Below are positions 24,392 to 32,914 of a stretch of 43,377 bases of DNA, in pieces. The position numbers and the translations under genes are program-made. Below the pieces are notes generated by a model. That model did not search any database and had not been told where the DNA came from. It saw nothing but the letters and a program-made list of their open reading frames with translations. The first letter of the stretch is position 1; every line of letters begins with the position of its first letter. Origin of the DNA: Gemmatimonadales bacterium (GTDB lineage: Bacteria > Gemmatimonadota > Gemmatimonadetes > Longimicrobiales > Gaopeijiaceae); the NCBI GenBank assembly GCA_007695195.1, contig REEG01000290.1:1-43377 (forward strand), given 5' to 3'.

Positions 24392-25062
24392 ACCGCGACG
24401 AGCTGAAGGTTCGGGCCGTGGAGGTCCTGGGATCGGGGGTGCTGACCGGCCTGGGAGCCACCTTGCGGTACACCGTCTCCGAGACCCATCACTATGCTGG
24501 GTTCCGGGAGGCGGGCCGTCCGGTCATCTTCATCTTCTGGCACTCCCGTCTTCTCCCTCTCGTCCACCTGCATCGGGGGCAGGGGGTGGTGGCCCTGGTG
24601 AGTCACCACCGGGACGGCGAGTACATCGCCCGGGTGATCCGGAGACGCGGCTTCGAGGCGGCCCGCGGTTCGTCGACCCGCGGGGGCAGTGAGGCGCTTC
24701 GTGACCTGGTCCGCTGGGCGCGGAAGGGGCGTGACATCGGCATCACCCCCGACGGCCCCAAGGGGCCTGCCCGCCGGCTCAAGTTGGGTGCCGTGACCCT
24801 GGGCCGGATCACGGGTCTTCCACTGGTGCCCGCCGCCGCAGCGGCGAGCCGGGCCTGGCGGGCCCGGTCGTGGGACCGGTTCGTGGTGCCGGCCCCCTTT
24901 GCCCGGATCCACGTTCGCTACGCCGCTCCCATCACCATCCCCCGGGATGCCTCCGAGGAGGAGCTGGAATCCCTTCGCCTCCGGGCCGAGTCCGAGTTGA
25001 ACCGGATCACGGATCAGGTGGATGCCGAGGCCGGCGCCGCCGAAGGGGAGGCCCGCTCATGA
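24388..25062 (+). CDS. DUF374-type lysophospholipid acyltransferase-fold protein
   Basis: A 224-residue member of the LPLAT superfamily, DUF374 branch. WHSRLLPL (about 51-58) supplies the catalytic-type His with a variant of the HX4D box; GSSTRGG and TPDGPKGP are the other family blocks. It lies between lpxB and lpxK with ATGA overlaps on both sides, where a late lipid A acyltransferase is expected but no LpxL or LpxM homologue is seen. It may add a secondary acyl chain or another acyl group to lipid A; the substrate is not proven. No strong membrane helix is seen, so peripheral attachment is likely. Confidence 0.8.
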   Translation: MNRDELKVRAVEVLGSGVLTGLGATLRYTVSETHHYAGFREAGRPVIFIFWHSRLLPLVHLHRGQGVVALVSHHRDGEYIARVIRRRGFEAARGSSTRGGSEALRDLVRWARKGRDIGITPDGPKGPARRLKLGAVTLGRITGLPLVPAAAAASRAWRARSWDRFVVPAPFARIHVRYAAPITIPRDASEEELESLRLRAESELNRITDQVDAEAGAAEGEARS

Positions 25063-26108
25063 GGAGGCTTGTGGAGGCGCCGGTGCGGCGGTGGTGGCAC
25101 GGGGACGGGAGGGGAGGCGCGGTACTGGGGCCGTTGACCGCCCCCTTTTCCCTGGCCTTCGGCATCGGCGTCCGGGCTCGGAACTTCTTCTATGATCGTG
25201 GACTCTTCCGGACCGAGCTTCCCCCGGTTGCGGTGATCTCGGTGGGGAACCTCTCCGTGGGTGGGACCGGGAAGACCCCCGTTTCCCGGTGGCTCCTTGA
25301 GCGACTCCGGGCCCGGGGACGGCGACCGGCGCTGGTGAGTCGGGGCTACGGCGAAGACGAGATCCTCCTCCACCGGAGGTGGAACCCGGACCTTCCGGTG
25401 GTGACGGCGGCGCGCCGGATCGAGGCCGTCCAGGAGGCCGTGGCCAAGGGGGCCGATGTCTGCGTGGTGGACGACGGCTTCCAGCACCGGGCGCTGGGCC
25501 GGGACCTGGATCTGGTCCTTCTCTCGGTGGAGGACCCCCTACCGGTCCGCCTTCTTCCCCGGGGACCCTACCGGGAGCCCCTCCGGAGCCTTCGGCGCGC
25601 CGGACTCGTCCTGGTGACCTTCCACGGCCGGGATCGGGAGGGGGAAGCCCTGGAGGTCATCCGCCGGGTGGCCCGGCGTCGCGGGTGCCCCCGAAGTATG
25701 CCCTTTCCCTTCGTCCCGGGCCCGTGGCAGGATCTGGCGGGGCAGCCGGCCTCCCCTCCCGCCGGGAACCGGCCTCTCCTGGTGAGTTCGGTGGCCCGCC
25801 CGGAAGCGGTGGCGGCCATGGCCCGGCGGGCCGGGGTGACTCCGTCGGGAGCCCTGGCCTTTCCCGACCATCATGGGTACCGTCCGGCGGACCTGGCCGA
25901 GATCCGAACCGCCGCCGGCTCCGGCTCCGTGGTCACCACCGAGAAGGATGCGGTGAAGTTGGCCCCCCATGCCGGCGAGCTTCCCCCCACCCGGGTCCTC
26001 ACACTGGTGCCGGGACCGGACCGGGGTGTTGAGCGGATCATTGACGACGTCCTGGACGAGGCGCTGCGGCGGGGAGACGCGCGCCGGAAGGGACGGAGGT
26101 CCACATGA
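25059..26108 (+). CDS. lpxK: Tetraacyldisaccharide 4'-kinase LpxK
   Basis: Phosphorylates the 4' position of the lipid A disaccharide. ATG 25059 overlaps the preceding stop (ATGA) and gives 349 residues; the frame is open 63 codons further upstream but that part lies inside the acyltransferase gene. The P-loop GNLSVGGTGKTP is at 63-74, DDGFQHRAL around 140 and TTEKDAVKL near 294, all family signatures. An N-terminal hydrophobic segment (about 24-38) probably anchors it to the inner membrane. A KdtA/WaaA gene, often adjacent, is absent here. Confidence 0.95.
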   Translation: MRRLVEAPVRRWWHGDGRGGAVLGPLTAPFSLAFGIGVRARNFFYDRGLFRTELPPVAVISVGNLSVGGTGKTPVSRWLLERLRARGRRPALVSRGYGEDEILLHRRWNPDLPVVTAARRIEAVQEAVAKGADVCVVDDGFQHRALGRDLDLVLLSVEDPLPVRLLPRGPYREPLRSLRRAGLVLVTFHGRDREGEALEVIRRVARRRGCPRSMPFPFVPGPWQDLAGQPASPPAGNRPLLVSSVARPEAVAAMARRAGVTPSGALAFPDHHGYRPADLAEIRTAAGSGSVVTTEKDAVKLAPHAGELPPTRVLTLVPGPDRGVERIIDDVLDEALRRGDARRKGRRST

Positions 26109-26581
26109 AGATCCAGGTGGTGGCGGTGGGCGGGATCCGGGGACCCCTGGAGCCGGCGGTGGAGGAGTACCGTATCCGAGCGAGCCGGTACTGGAGTCTG
26201 GAGGTGGTGGAGGTGGACGCCGGAGCACCTGGTCGAAAGGTGGATCCGGACCGGGTGCGGGCCGCCGAAGCCGAACGACTCCGGGGGCGCCTCTCCGCCG
26301 ACGCGGACTGGTGGGTGCTTACCCGGGAAGGGAAGGCCCTCAGTTCCCCGCAGTTGGCCCGTCTCCTGGACGATCGGGTGCTCCTCGGGGGGCGGGAGGT
26401 CGCCTTCATCCTCGGGGGAGCCTTCGGGGTGGACGAGGCGTTGAAGAGGGAGGCGGCCCGGCGCATTTCCCTGGGCTCGGTGACCCTTCCCCACGAAATG
26501 GCCCGCCTGGTGGTGCTTGAGCAGTTGTACCGGGCAGGGACCATCCTCCGGAACGAACCCTATCACAAGGGGGCCCTGTGA
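26105..26581 (+). CDS. rlmH: 23S rRNA pseudouridine-1915 N3-methyltransferase RlmH
   Basis: SPOUT-class methyltransferase that methylates pseudouridine 1915 in helix 69 of 23S rRNA. The 158-residue product has the typical length, the trefoil-knot SAM motif AFILGGAFGVDE and the C-terminal LPHEMARLVVLEQLYRA followed by PYHK, which completes the active site. It overlaps lpxK (ATGA) and the next gene (GTGA). Confidence 0.95.
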   Translation: MKIQVVAVGGIRGPLEPAVEEYRIRASRYWSLEVVEVDAGAPGRKVDPDRVRAAEAERLRGRLSADADWWVLTREGKALSSPQLARLLDDRVLLGGREVAFILGGAFGVDEALKREAARRISLGSVTLPHEMARLVVLEQLYRAGTILRNEPYHKGAL

Positions 26582-27339
26582 ACCGCGATGACTGGTACCG
26601 CCACTGGTTCGGGGCGGACTATCTCGCCCTCTATCCCCACCGGGATCGTGACGAGGCCCGGCAGGCGGTGGAACTCCTGCTGTCGTGCATCCAGTTGCCG
26701 GCGGACGGGCGGATTCTGGATCTGGCCTGTGGAGCGGGCCGCCACCTGGAGGCACTGGCGGCCCACGGTGTCCGCGGGGTTGGACTCGATCTGTCGTCCC
26801 ACCTCCTGGCCCGAGCGCGGGAGGGGGACGGGAGCCCATGTCTCGTCCGGGCCGACATGCGGCGTATCCCCTTTTCAAACATGGCCTTCCATGCTGTGAC
26901 TTCATTCTTCACATCATTTGGATACTTTGCCCATGAACGGGACAACCGGGCGGTGCTGGACGAGGTCCGACGTGTGCTCCGACCGGGAGGCATCTTCCTC
27001 CTGGACTTCCTCAACGCCGACCGGGTCGTGGCAACGCTTCGCCCCAGGGATGAGCAGGTGATCCGGGGCCGCCGGGTGGTACAGGAGCGCAGGCTCCTGG
27101 AGGGCGAGCGGGTCGTTGAGAAGCGGATCCTGATCCGAACCGAGGCGGAGGGGGAGGGGGTCGGTCCTGCGCAGAGCTACACCGAGCGCGTCCGGCTGTA
27201 CCGTGCCCACGAGCTTGCCACCCTCCTGGAGGCGGCGGGCTACCGGGTGGTTCAGCGATACGGCGATTATGCCGGAGGTGCGCTCGGCCCCGACTCACCC
27301 CGAGTGATCCTCCTGGCGAGCCTGAGCCCGGATAGTTGA
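26578..27339 (+). CDS. Class I SAM-dependent methyltransferase, candidate bacillithiol N-methyltransferase
   Basis: A 253-residue Rossmann-fold methyltransferase. The SAM motif ILDLACGAGRH is at 46-56, GVGLDLS follows, and an MRRIPFSNMAFHAVTSFFTSF segment with PGGIFLLDFLN completes the core. The C-terminal half is a substrate lid. The opening (WYRHWFGADYLALY, then HRDRDEA) resembles a family I associate with NmbA of Chlorobaculum tepidum, which N-methylates bacillithiol; that link is from memory, not alignment. The next gene is bshC, strengthening the idea. The GTG start overlaps the rlmH stop (GTGA). The alternative is a small-molecule methyltransferase of unknown substrate. Confidence 0.75.
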   Translation: MNRDDWYRHWFGADYLALYPHRDRDEARQAVELLLSCIQLPADGRILDLACGAGRHLEALAAHGVRGVGLDLSSHLLARAREGDGSPCLVRADMRRIPFSNMAFHAVTSFFTSFGYFAHERDNRAVLDEVRRVLRPGGIFLLDFLNADRVVATLRPRDEQVIRGRRVVQERRLLEGERVVEKRILIRTEAEGEGVGPAQSYTERVRLYRAHELATLLEAAGYRVVQRYGDYAGGALGPDSPRVILLASLSPDS

Positions 27340-27382
27340 TGGTCACCTCCGTCCCCCCCACCGTCCCTGCCCGGGAACGCCC

Positions 27383-28996
27383 ATGAAGATCCAACCGGTC
27401 CCCCTCCGCGGGAGTGCCCTGGTGAACGACTGGCTTGCCGGGCACCCCACCGCCGAGGCGTTCTTTCCCGGTGCACCGGGCGACCCGCACCGGGTGCGGA
27501 CGGTGGCCGAGGAGGTAGCGGCCCGCTTCGACCGGGAGGCTCGCGTGAGAGCCGCCTCACTCCTCACCGGGGGAGGGGAATCCGGTGGAGAGCGTCTCCA
27601 CCGCTTCATTGAAGAGGGTGGGTTCGTGGTCACCACCGGCCAGCAGCCGGCGCTCCTGGGCGGGCCCCTCTATGTCCTCTTCAAGGCCTTCACGGCGGTG
27701 GCGTTGGCCGACCGGTTGGAGGAGCTACTGGGCCGACCGGTGCTTCCGGTGTTCTGGGTGGGCTCCGACGACCACGACTGGGACGAGGCTCGCCGTACCT
27801 GGATCCTGGATCCGGAGAACGAGCCCGTCGAACTGAACCTGCCACCTCGCGACGGTCCCTCCCCGGCGATCCACCGGATCCCCCTGGAGGGAAGTGCCGC
27901 CATGGCCGGCGTGCTGGAGGCCCTGGCGACGGCCCTGCCCGAGTCGGATTTCGCACCCCATTGGCGCGCCATGATCCAGGAATGCTGGGGACGGCCCGGA
28001 GTCACCATGGCCGATGGGTTCGCCGCCCAGTTGGAGCGGCTCACCGCCGACGCCGGGCTTTTCCTCACCCGGTCCCATGACCCGGAGCTCCGGTCCGCTG
28101 CCCGACCCCTGCTCCGCGCTGAACTCCGGTCCGCCGCCGCTTCGGAGGCCGAACTCCGTGCGCGTGCCCAGGCGCTGGAAGCGGCCGGATACGCGGTGCA
28201 GGTTCCCATTGCCGACGGCGCCACCAACGTCTTCCTGGACGGACCCGTGAGCCGGGACCGCATTCTCTGGCAAGCCGATGGAGCCTTGAACCTCAGGGGC
28301 CACCAGGCACGCCTATCCGAGGGTGACCTTTCCGGAAACGGGGACGCCGCCCTGACCCCGAACGTGCTTCTACGGCCGGTGGTGGAGGCCCATGTATTTC
28401 CGACGCTGGCCTATGTGGCCGGTCCCGGCGAGGCGGCCTACCTGGCCCAGAATGAACCCCTCTTCCGGCGCCATGGGGTGACCAGGCCCCTGGTCCACCC
28501 CCGATTCTCCGGGGTGGTCATGGAGCGGAAGGTGGAGAAGGTCATTCGCAAGTACGACCTGGAGTTGGCGGCGTTGGCCCTCCCCCATCACGAACTGGCC
28601 GGGCGCCTGGCACGGGACGATCTGCCCGAGGGCATCCGCCGGGAGCTGGGCCGGTTCCGGGGTGCCCTGGCCCGGCACACCACCGAACTGGGTCGGGAAG
28701 TGACGGAGCTGGATCCCACCCTCCGGGATTCGGTGGAGCAACTCCGGACCCAGGGCTTCGCCGGCCTGGCCGATGTGGAGAAGAAGGTGGTGCAGGCCCT
28801 CAAGCGCGAGAACGAGATCATGCTGGCCCAGATCGCCAAGGCCCAACTCCACCTCTTCCCCGAAGGAGTGCCCCAGGAGCGACGTATGAATGTATGGTAC
28901 TTCCTCTTCCGCTACGGCGACGCCTTCCTGGCCGAGATCCGGCGCCGCGCGGAAGCCTCCCTCGAGCCGTTGCAGTCCGGAACTCCCGTCGGGTAG
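27383..28996 (+). CDS. bshC: Putative cysteine ligase BshC (bacillithiol synthesis)
   Basis: BshC adds cysteine to glucosaminyl-malate, the last step of bacillithiol synthesis. The 537-residue length fits the family. Recognisable blocks are VVTTGQQPALLGGPLYVLFK (about 82-101), VFWVGSDDHDWDE with the conserved acidic/His cluster, and AYVAGPGEAAYLAQ in the synthetase-like core; a coiled coil occupies about residues 385-490 (HELAGRLARDDLPEG onward). BshA and BshB, which make the precursor, are not in the window. It is preceded by 43 non-coding bases and the candidate methyltransferase. Confidence 0.92.
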   Translation: MKIQPVPLRGSALVNDWLAGHPTAEAFFPGAPGDPHRVRTVAEEVAARFDREARVRAASLLTGGGESGGERLHRFIEEGGFVVTTGQQPALLGGPLYVLFKAFTAVALADRLEELLGRPVLPVFWVGSDDHDWDEARRTWILDPENEPVELNLPPRDGPSPAIHRIPLEGSAAMAGVLEALATALPESDFAPHWRAMIQECWGRPGVTMADGFAAQLERLTADAGLFLTRSHDPELRSAARPLLRAELRSAAASEAELRARAQALEAAGYAVQVPIADGATNVFLDGPVSRDRILWQADGALNLRGHQARLSEGDLSGNGDAALTPNVLLRPVVEAHVFPTLAYVAGPGEAAYLAQNEPLFRRHGVTRPLVHPRFSGVVMERKVEKVIRKYDLELAALALPHHELAGRLARDDLPEGIRRELGRFRGALARHTTELGREVTELDPTLRDSVEQLRTQGFAGLADVEKKVVQALKRENEIMLAQIAKAQLHLFPEGVPQERRMNVWYFLFRYGDAFLAEIRRRAEASLEPLQSGTPVG

Positions 28997-29004
28997 GTTC
29001 ACAT

Positions 29005-29292
29005 ATGACCTGGCTCGTCCTCATCGTCCTGCTCGTCGTGATCCCGGAGATCCTCTCCACCGTCCTGGACTCCCGTCTGGGCCGGGCGGCGGCGGCACGT
29101 CTGGAGTCCGGGGTGGAGCGGGCGCCGGACCAGGCCACCGCCGATCGGATCCGCTATCTGGAGGGAGAGGTGGACCGTCTCTCGGACGAGGTGACGCGGC
29201 TGTCGGAGGAGAGCGACTTCCTCCACAAGCTCCTGGCCGATCGCCCCACCCGCGACGCTCCCCGGATCCCTCCCGGTGACCCGAAAGCCTGA
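29005..29292 (+). CDS. Small membrane protein with coiled-coil tail (PspB-like architecture)
   Basis: A 95-residue protein starting at ATG 29005, eight bases after the bshC stop. Residues 2-20 are hydrophobic (TWLVLIVLLVVIPEILSTV). A heptad-rich helix follows at about 48-80 (RIRYLEGEVDRLSDEVTRL, then FLHKLLADR), and the end is Pro-rich. One membrane helix plus a short cytoplasmic coiled coil resembles PspB of the phage-shock response, but I cannot claim homology. The coding region overlaps murJ by 17 bases in another frame, so the two are probably co-translated. Confidence 0.6.
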   Translation: MTWLVLIVLLVVIPEILSTVLDSRLGRAAAARLESGVERAPDQATADRIRYLEGEVDRLSDEVTRLSEESDFLHKLLADRPTRDAPRIPPGDPKA

Positions 29293-30952
29293 GCCGCCCC
29301 CGGCCGGTGGCGAAGGTGCCGCCCCCGAGGCGACGCCTCCCGCCCCGGGGCCCGAGGCTCTGGATCCGGGGACGTCTTCCCGGGACGGGGCGCGAAGCCG
29401 GGCCTCGGCCCGGGTAACGGCGGGAATCCTCGCCAGCCGACTGAGTGGCCTGGTCCGGGAGCGGATCTTCGCCTACTTCTTCGGCGCCTCACCCACCGCC
29501 GATGCCTGGAAGGCGGCGCTGCGGCTCCCCAACGTCCTGCAGAACCTGCTGGGTGAGGGCACCCTCTCCGCCTCCTTCATCCCCATCTACGCCGAACTGC
29601 TGGAGGAAGGCCGGGACCAGGAGGCCGCCCGTTTCGCCGGAGCCGTCCTGGGGCTCCTCACCGTCACGGCAGGACTTCTGGCGGTGGTCGGGATCCTGGT
29701 GGCGCCCTGGCTGGTGGGATTCTTCTTCTACGGGTTCGATCCCGACCGCCAGGCCCTCACCGTTGAACTGGTCCGGATCCTCTTCCCCATGACGGCGATC
29801 CTGGTGATCTCGGCGTGGGCGCTGGGGATCCTGAACAGTCATCGGCGCTTCTTCCTCTCCTACGTGGCGCCGGTGGCGTGGAACGCCGCCATGATCACGG
29901 CCCTGGCGGTGGGGGGGCTCGTTCTGGGGTGGTCCGGGTCCGAGCTGGTTCGGCTCCTGGCGTGGGGAGCGCTGGTTGGGGGTGCCCTGCAACTCCTGGT
30001 GCAGCTTCCCCTGACGCTCCGGCTCCTGGGCGAGTTCCGGCCCTCCCTGTCCACCCAGGTGCACGGGGTCCGGGAGGCGATCCGGAACCTGATTCCGGTG
30101 GTGGCCGCCCGGGGGGCGGTGAATCTGGGGGGGTGGTTGGACTACGCCCTGGCCGCCTTCCTCACCGCCGGGGCCGTGGCTACCCTCTCCTACGCCCAGA
30201 CCCTCTACATCCTCCCCATCTCCCTCTTCGGGATGGCGGTGGCGGCCTCGGAGCTCCCCGAGATCTCCCGGAACCGGGGCGCCGACCGGGCGCGGCTGGC
30301 TCGGGAGGTGGCCGGCGGCGCCGAACGTGTAGCCTTCTTCCTGGTCCCCTCCACGGTGGCGTACCTCCTCCTGGGTGACGTCATCGTGTCGGCCCTCTAC
30401 GAGACCGGGGCCTTCGGTGCCGACGAGGTCCGGGTCACCTGGCTGATCCTTGCCGCCTACGCTGTGGGGATGGGGGCCTCGGCCACCTCGCGCCTCCTGT
30501 CGTCGGCCTTCTACGCCCTCCGGGACACCCGGACGCCGGCCCGGGTGGCCTACCTGCGCGTGGGTCTGGCCCTGGCTCTGGGCGCGGCGCTCATGCTCCC
30601 CATGGACCGGTTCCGGGTGGGTGCGCTGGGTCTCGGCGCCGTGGGGCTGGCCGCCGGGTCGGCAGTTGCGGCGTGGGTCGAACTCGGCCTCCTCAGGAGG
30701 CGGCTCCGGGAACAAGCTGGCCCCGAACTGCGATTGGCCGGGCCGGTGCTCCCGCGGCTCCTGGCGGCGGCTCTGCCGGCGGCGGGGGCGGGGCTCGGCG
30801 TCCACCTTCTGCTCCCACCCCTGCACCCCTGGCTTGTGGCCGCTGGAACGCTCATCCCCTTCGGAGTGATATATCTGGCGCTCACCCGCCTCCTGGGGGT
30901 GTCCGGTCCGTTGGACGCCCTCCTCTCCCGCCGCTCGGCGCCATTGCCATGA
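29276..30952 (+). CDS. murJ: Lipid II flippase MurJ
   Basis: Flips lipid II across the inner membrane for peptidoglycan synthesis. The 558-residue protein opens with about 45 Pro/Ala-rich residues, then ASRLSGLVRERIFAYFFG and ADAWKAALRLPN, the MurJ/MviN hallmark with the conserved Arg. About 14 hydrophobic helices follow. The GTG at 29276 lies within the previous gene; there is no ATG before the conserved core, so the disordered N-terminus may be partly an annotation artefact. The stop overlaps uvrC (ATGA). Confidence 0.93.
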   Translation: MTRKPEPPPAGGEGAAPEATPPAPGPEALDPGTSSRDGARSRASARVTAGILASRLSGLVRERIFAYFFGASPTADAWKAALRLPNVLQNLLGEGTLSASFIPIYAELLEEGRDQEAARFAGAVLGLLTVTAGLLAVVGILVAPWLVGFFFYGFDPDRQALTVELVRILFPMTAILVISAWALGILNSHRRFFLSYVAPVAWNAAMITALAVGGLVLGWSGSELVRLLAWGALVGGALQLLVQLPLTLRLLGEFRPSLSTQVHGVREAIRNLIPVVAARGAVNLGGWLDYALAAFLTAGAVATLSYAQTLYILPISLFGMAVAASELPEISRNRGADRARLAREVAGGAERVAFFLVPSTVAYLLLGDVIVSALYETGAFGADEVRVTWLILAAYAVGMGASATSRLLSSAFYALRDTRTPARVAYLRVGLALALGAALMLPMDRFRVGALGLGAVGLAAGSAVAAWVELGLLRRRLREQAGPELRLAGPVLPRLLAAALPAAGAGLGVHLLLPPLHPWLVAAGTLIPFGVIYLALTRLLGVSGPLDALLSRRSAPLP

Positions 30953-32790
30953 TCGACGCCCGAATCCTGGAGAATCTTCCCACCGACCCGGGGGTCTACC
31001 TCTTCCGGGACGGCGAGGGGGAGATCCTGTACATCGGGAAGGCCAAGTCGCTCCGGGCTCGGGTGCGGAGCTATTTCCGCTCCGGCGACGGCCAGGGGAT
31101 CCGGACCCGGGAGTTGGTCCGCCGGGCTCAGGATGTGGAGACCATCGTGGTGGGGTCCGAGGCCGAGGCGCTCCTCCTGGAGTCGAACCTCATCAAGGAG
31201 CACCAGCCCCGTTTCAACGTCCGGCTCCGGGACGACAAGCGGTATCCGTACATCAAGGTGACGGTGCAGGAGCCCTTCCCCCGCGTCTTCGTCACCCGAC
31301 GGACCCGCAACGACGGCTCCCGCTACTTCGGACCCTTCACCTCGGTGGGCCCCATGCGCCAGGCGCTGGAGGTGGTGAAGAAGCTCTACACCGTCCGGTC
31401 GTGCCGCTACGACCTTCCCCGGGAGGCGCCGCCCCGCCCCTGTCTGGACTACCACATCGACCGGTGCAAGGCCCCGTGCGTGGGGTACCAGAGCGAGGCC
31501 GAGTACGGCGCCATGATTGACGAGATCCTCCGGATCCTCTCCGGCGAGACCCGGGAGCTGAAGGCCGAGGTGAAGGCCCGCATGGAGGCGGCCTCCGCCG
31601 AGCTTCGCTTTGAAGAAGCGGCCCGCCACCGCGACGTCCTCCGGGGGCTCGAGTCGCTGGAGCGGGATCAGCGGGTCGAGAGCGTCCAGGGGGAGAACCA
31701 GGACGTTCTGGGGCTGGCTCGGGATGGGGAGCTGGGCGCCGCCGTGGTCCTCCGGATCCGGCGGGGGACCCTCCTGGGCCGGGAGAGCCGCCGCTTCAGC
31801 GGCCTCGGTGACGAGTCCGATGAGGAGCTTCTCGGCGCCTTCGCCTCCCAGGTGTACCTGGCCGGCGGAACGGAAGCCGTGCGCGAACTGCCCACAGAGG
31901 TCCTCCTCCCCTCGGGGTTCCCCGACCGGGCGGTGCTGGCCGAGCTCCTCACCGAAGAGGCGGGACGGAAGGTGTCGCTCCAGGTGCCGCTCCGGGGGCA
32001 GAAGCGCCGGCTGGTGGAGCTGGCCGCCGCCAACGCCCGCCACCTCCTGGAAGACCGGATCACGGCCCAGGAAGAGTCGGCGGATCGGGCCGACGCCGTC
32101 CTCTACGAACTCCAGGACCGTCTGGGCCTCAAGGTGGTCCCGCGACTCATGGCCTGCTTCGACATCTCCCACACCCAGGGCACCGAGGTGGTGGCCTCGG
32201 CGGTGGTCTTCCAGAATGGCGAGAAGAAGCGCGGCCTCTACCGACGGATGCGGATCCGCGGCGACTGGGGAAATGACGACTTCCGCTCCATGGCCGAAGC
32301 GGTGGGGCGGTGGCTCCGTCGCCGACTGGACGAGGGCGAGCCCCTCCCCGAACTTCTGGTGGTGGACGGGGGGAAGGGGCAGCTCTCCGCCGTCCTCCCG
32401 GTGCTGGATGAGGTGGGCGCACCGGAGGTGACGGTGGTGGCGCTGGCCAAGAAGGAGGAAGAGGTCTTCCTTCCCGGCTCGCCCGAGCCCATCCGCATGA
32501 GCCGTCGGGATCCGGCCCTTCGCCTCCTGCAGCGGATCCGCAACGAAGCCCACCGCTTCGCCGTGGAGTACAACCGGAAGCTCCGGAGTCGCCGCACCAT
32601 CCGGAGCGCGCTGGGAGACATCCCCGGCATCGGCGCTTCCCGGCAGCGGGCGCTCCTGACCCGCTTCGGCTCGGTACGGGGTGTCCAGCAGGCCGATGCC
32701 GACGAGATCAGCCGGGTCCCTGGATTCTCCCGGGTCCTGGCCGAGCGCGTCCTGGCGCACCTGGGTGAGGCGGAGCCTGACGGGAGCTGA
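30949..32790 (+). CDS. uvrC: Excinuclease ABC subunit UvrC
   Basis: Makes both incisions around DNA lesions in nucleotide excision repair. ATG 30949 overlaps the murJ stop and gives 613 residues; the frame is open 92 codons upstream but only as murJ shadow. The GIY-YIG nuclease domain is at about 12-90 (PGVYLFRDGEG, then LYIGKAKSLRARV), a UVR motif near 205-240, the RNase H-like 5'-incision domain around 390-530 (ACFDISHTQGTEVVAS, VVDGGKGQL), and helix-hairpin-helix repeats at the end (DIPGIGASRQRALLTRFG). All domains are complete. Confidence 0.95.
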   Translation: MIDARILENLPTDPGVYLFRDGEGEILYIGKAKSLRARVRSYFRSGDGQGIRTRELVRRAQDVETIVVGSEAEALLLESNLIKEHQPRFNVRLRDDKRYPYIKVTVQEPFPRVFVTRRTRNDGSRYFGPFTSVGPMRQALEVVKKLYTVRSCRYDLPREAPPRPCLDYHIDRCKAPCVGYQSEAEYGAMIDEILRILSGETRELKAEVKARMEAASAELRFEEAARHRDVLRGLESLERDQRVESVQGENQDVLGLARDGELGAAVVLRIRRGTLLGRESRRFSGLGDESDEELLGAFASQVYLAGGTEAVRELPTEVLLPSGFPDRAVLAELLTEEAGRKVSLQVPLRGQKRRLVELAAANARHLLEDRITAQEESADRADAVLYELQDRLGLKVVPRLMACFDISHTQGTEVVASAVVFQNGEKKRGLYRRMRIRGDWGNDDFRSMAEAVGRWLRRRLDEGEPLPELLVVDGGKGQLSAVLPVLDEVGAPEVTVVALAKKEEEVFLPGSPEPIRMSRRDPALRLLQRIRNEAHRFAVEYNRKLRSRRTIRSALGDIPGIGASRQRALLTRFGSVRGVQQADADEISRVPGFSRVLAERVLAHLGEAEPDGS

Positions 32791-32914
32791 CCGGCGCCTT
32801 GGACCACCGACGTCCCACCCTTCACGCCCGCCCCATCACACGCACCCGCCCTTCACCCGATGCCACTGCCCCTGTCATCCGATCCAACCACCCCCTTCAC
32901 CCCACGCCATCGTC
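32791..32914 (+). promoter_or_regulatory. C-rich, G-poor leader upstream of gltX
   Basis: These 124 bases contain about 55% C and 15% G by manual count, in contrast to the surrounding G-rich coding strand. No hairpin, Shine-Dalgarno sequence or convincing promoter was found. Such C-over-G stretches are typical Rho-utilisation sites, so Rho could act between uvrC and gltX. This rests on composition only. Confidence 0.4.

Noticed and set aside
30673-30948. Longer UvrC N-terminus
   Set aside because: It is murJ read in another frame; ATG 30949 with the ATGA overlap starts right at the GIY-YIG domain.
32681-32914. Longer GluRS N-terminus
   Set aside because: It runs through uvrC and a C-rich non-coding leader; the class I fold begins at ATG 32915.
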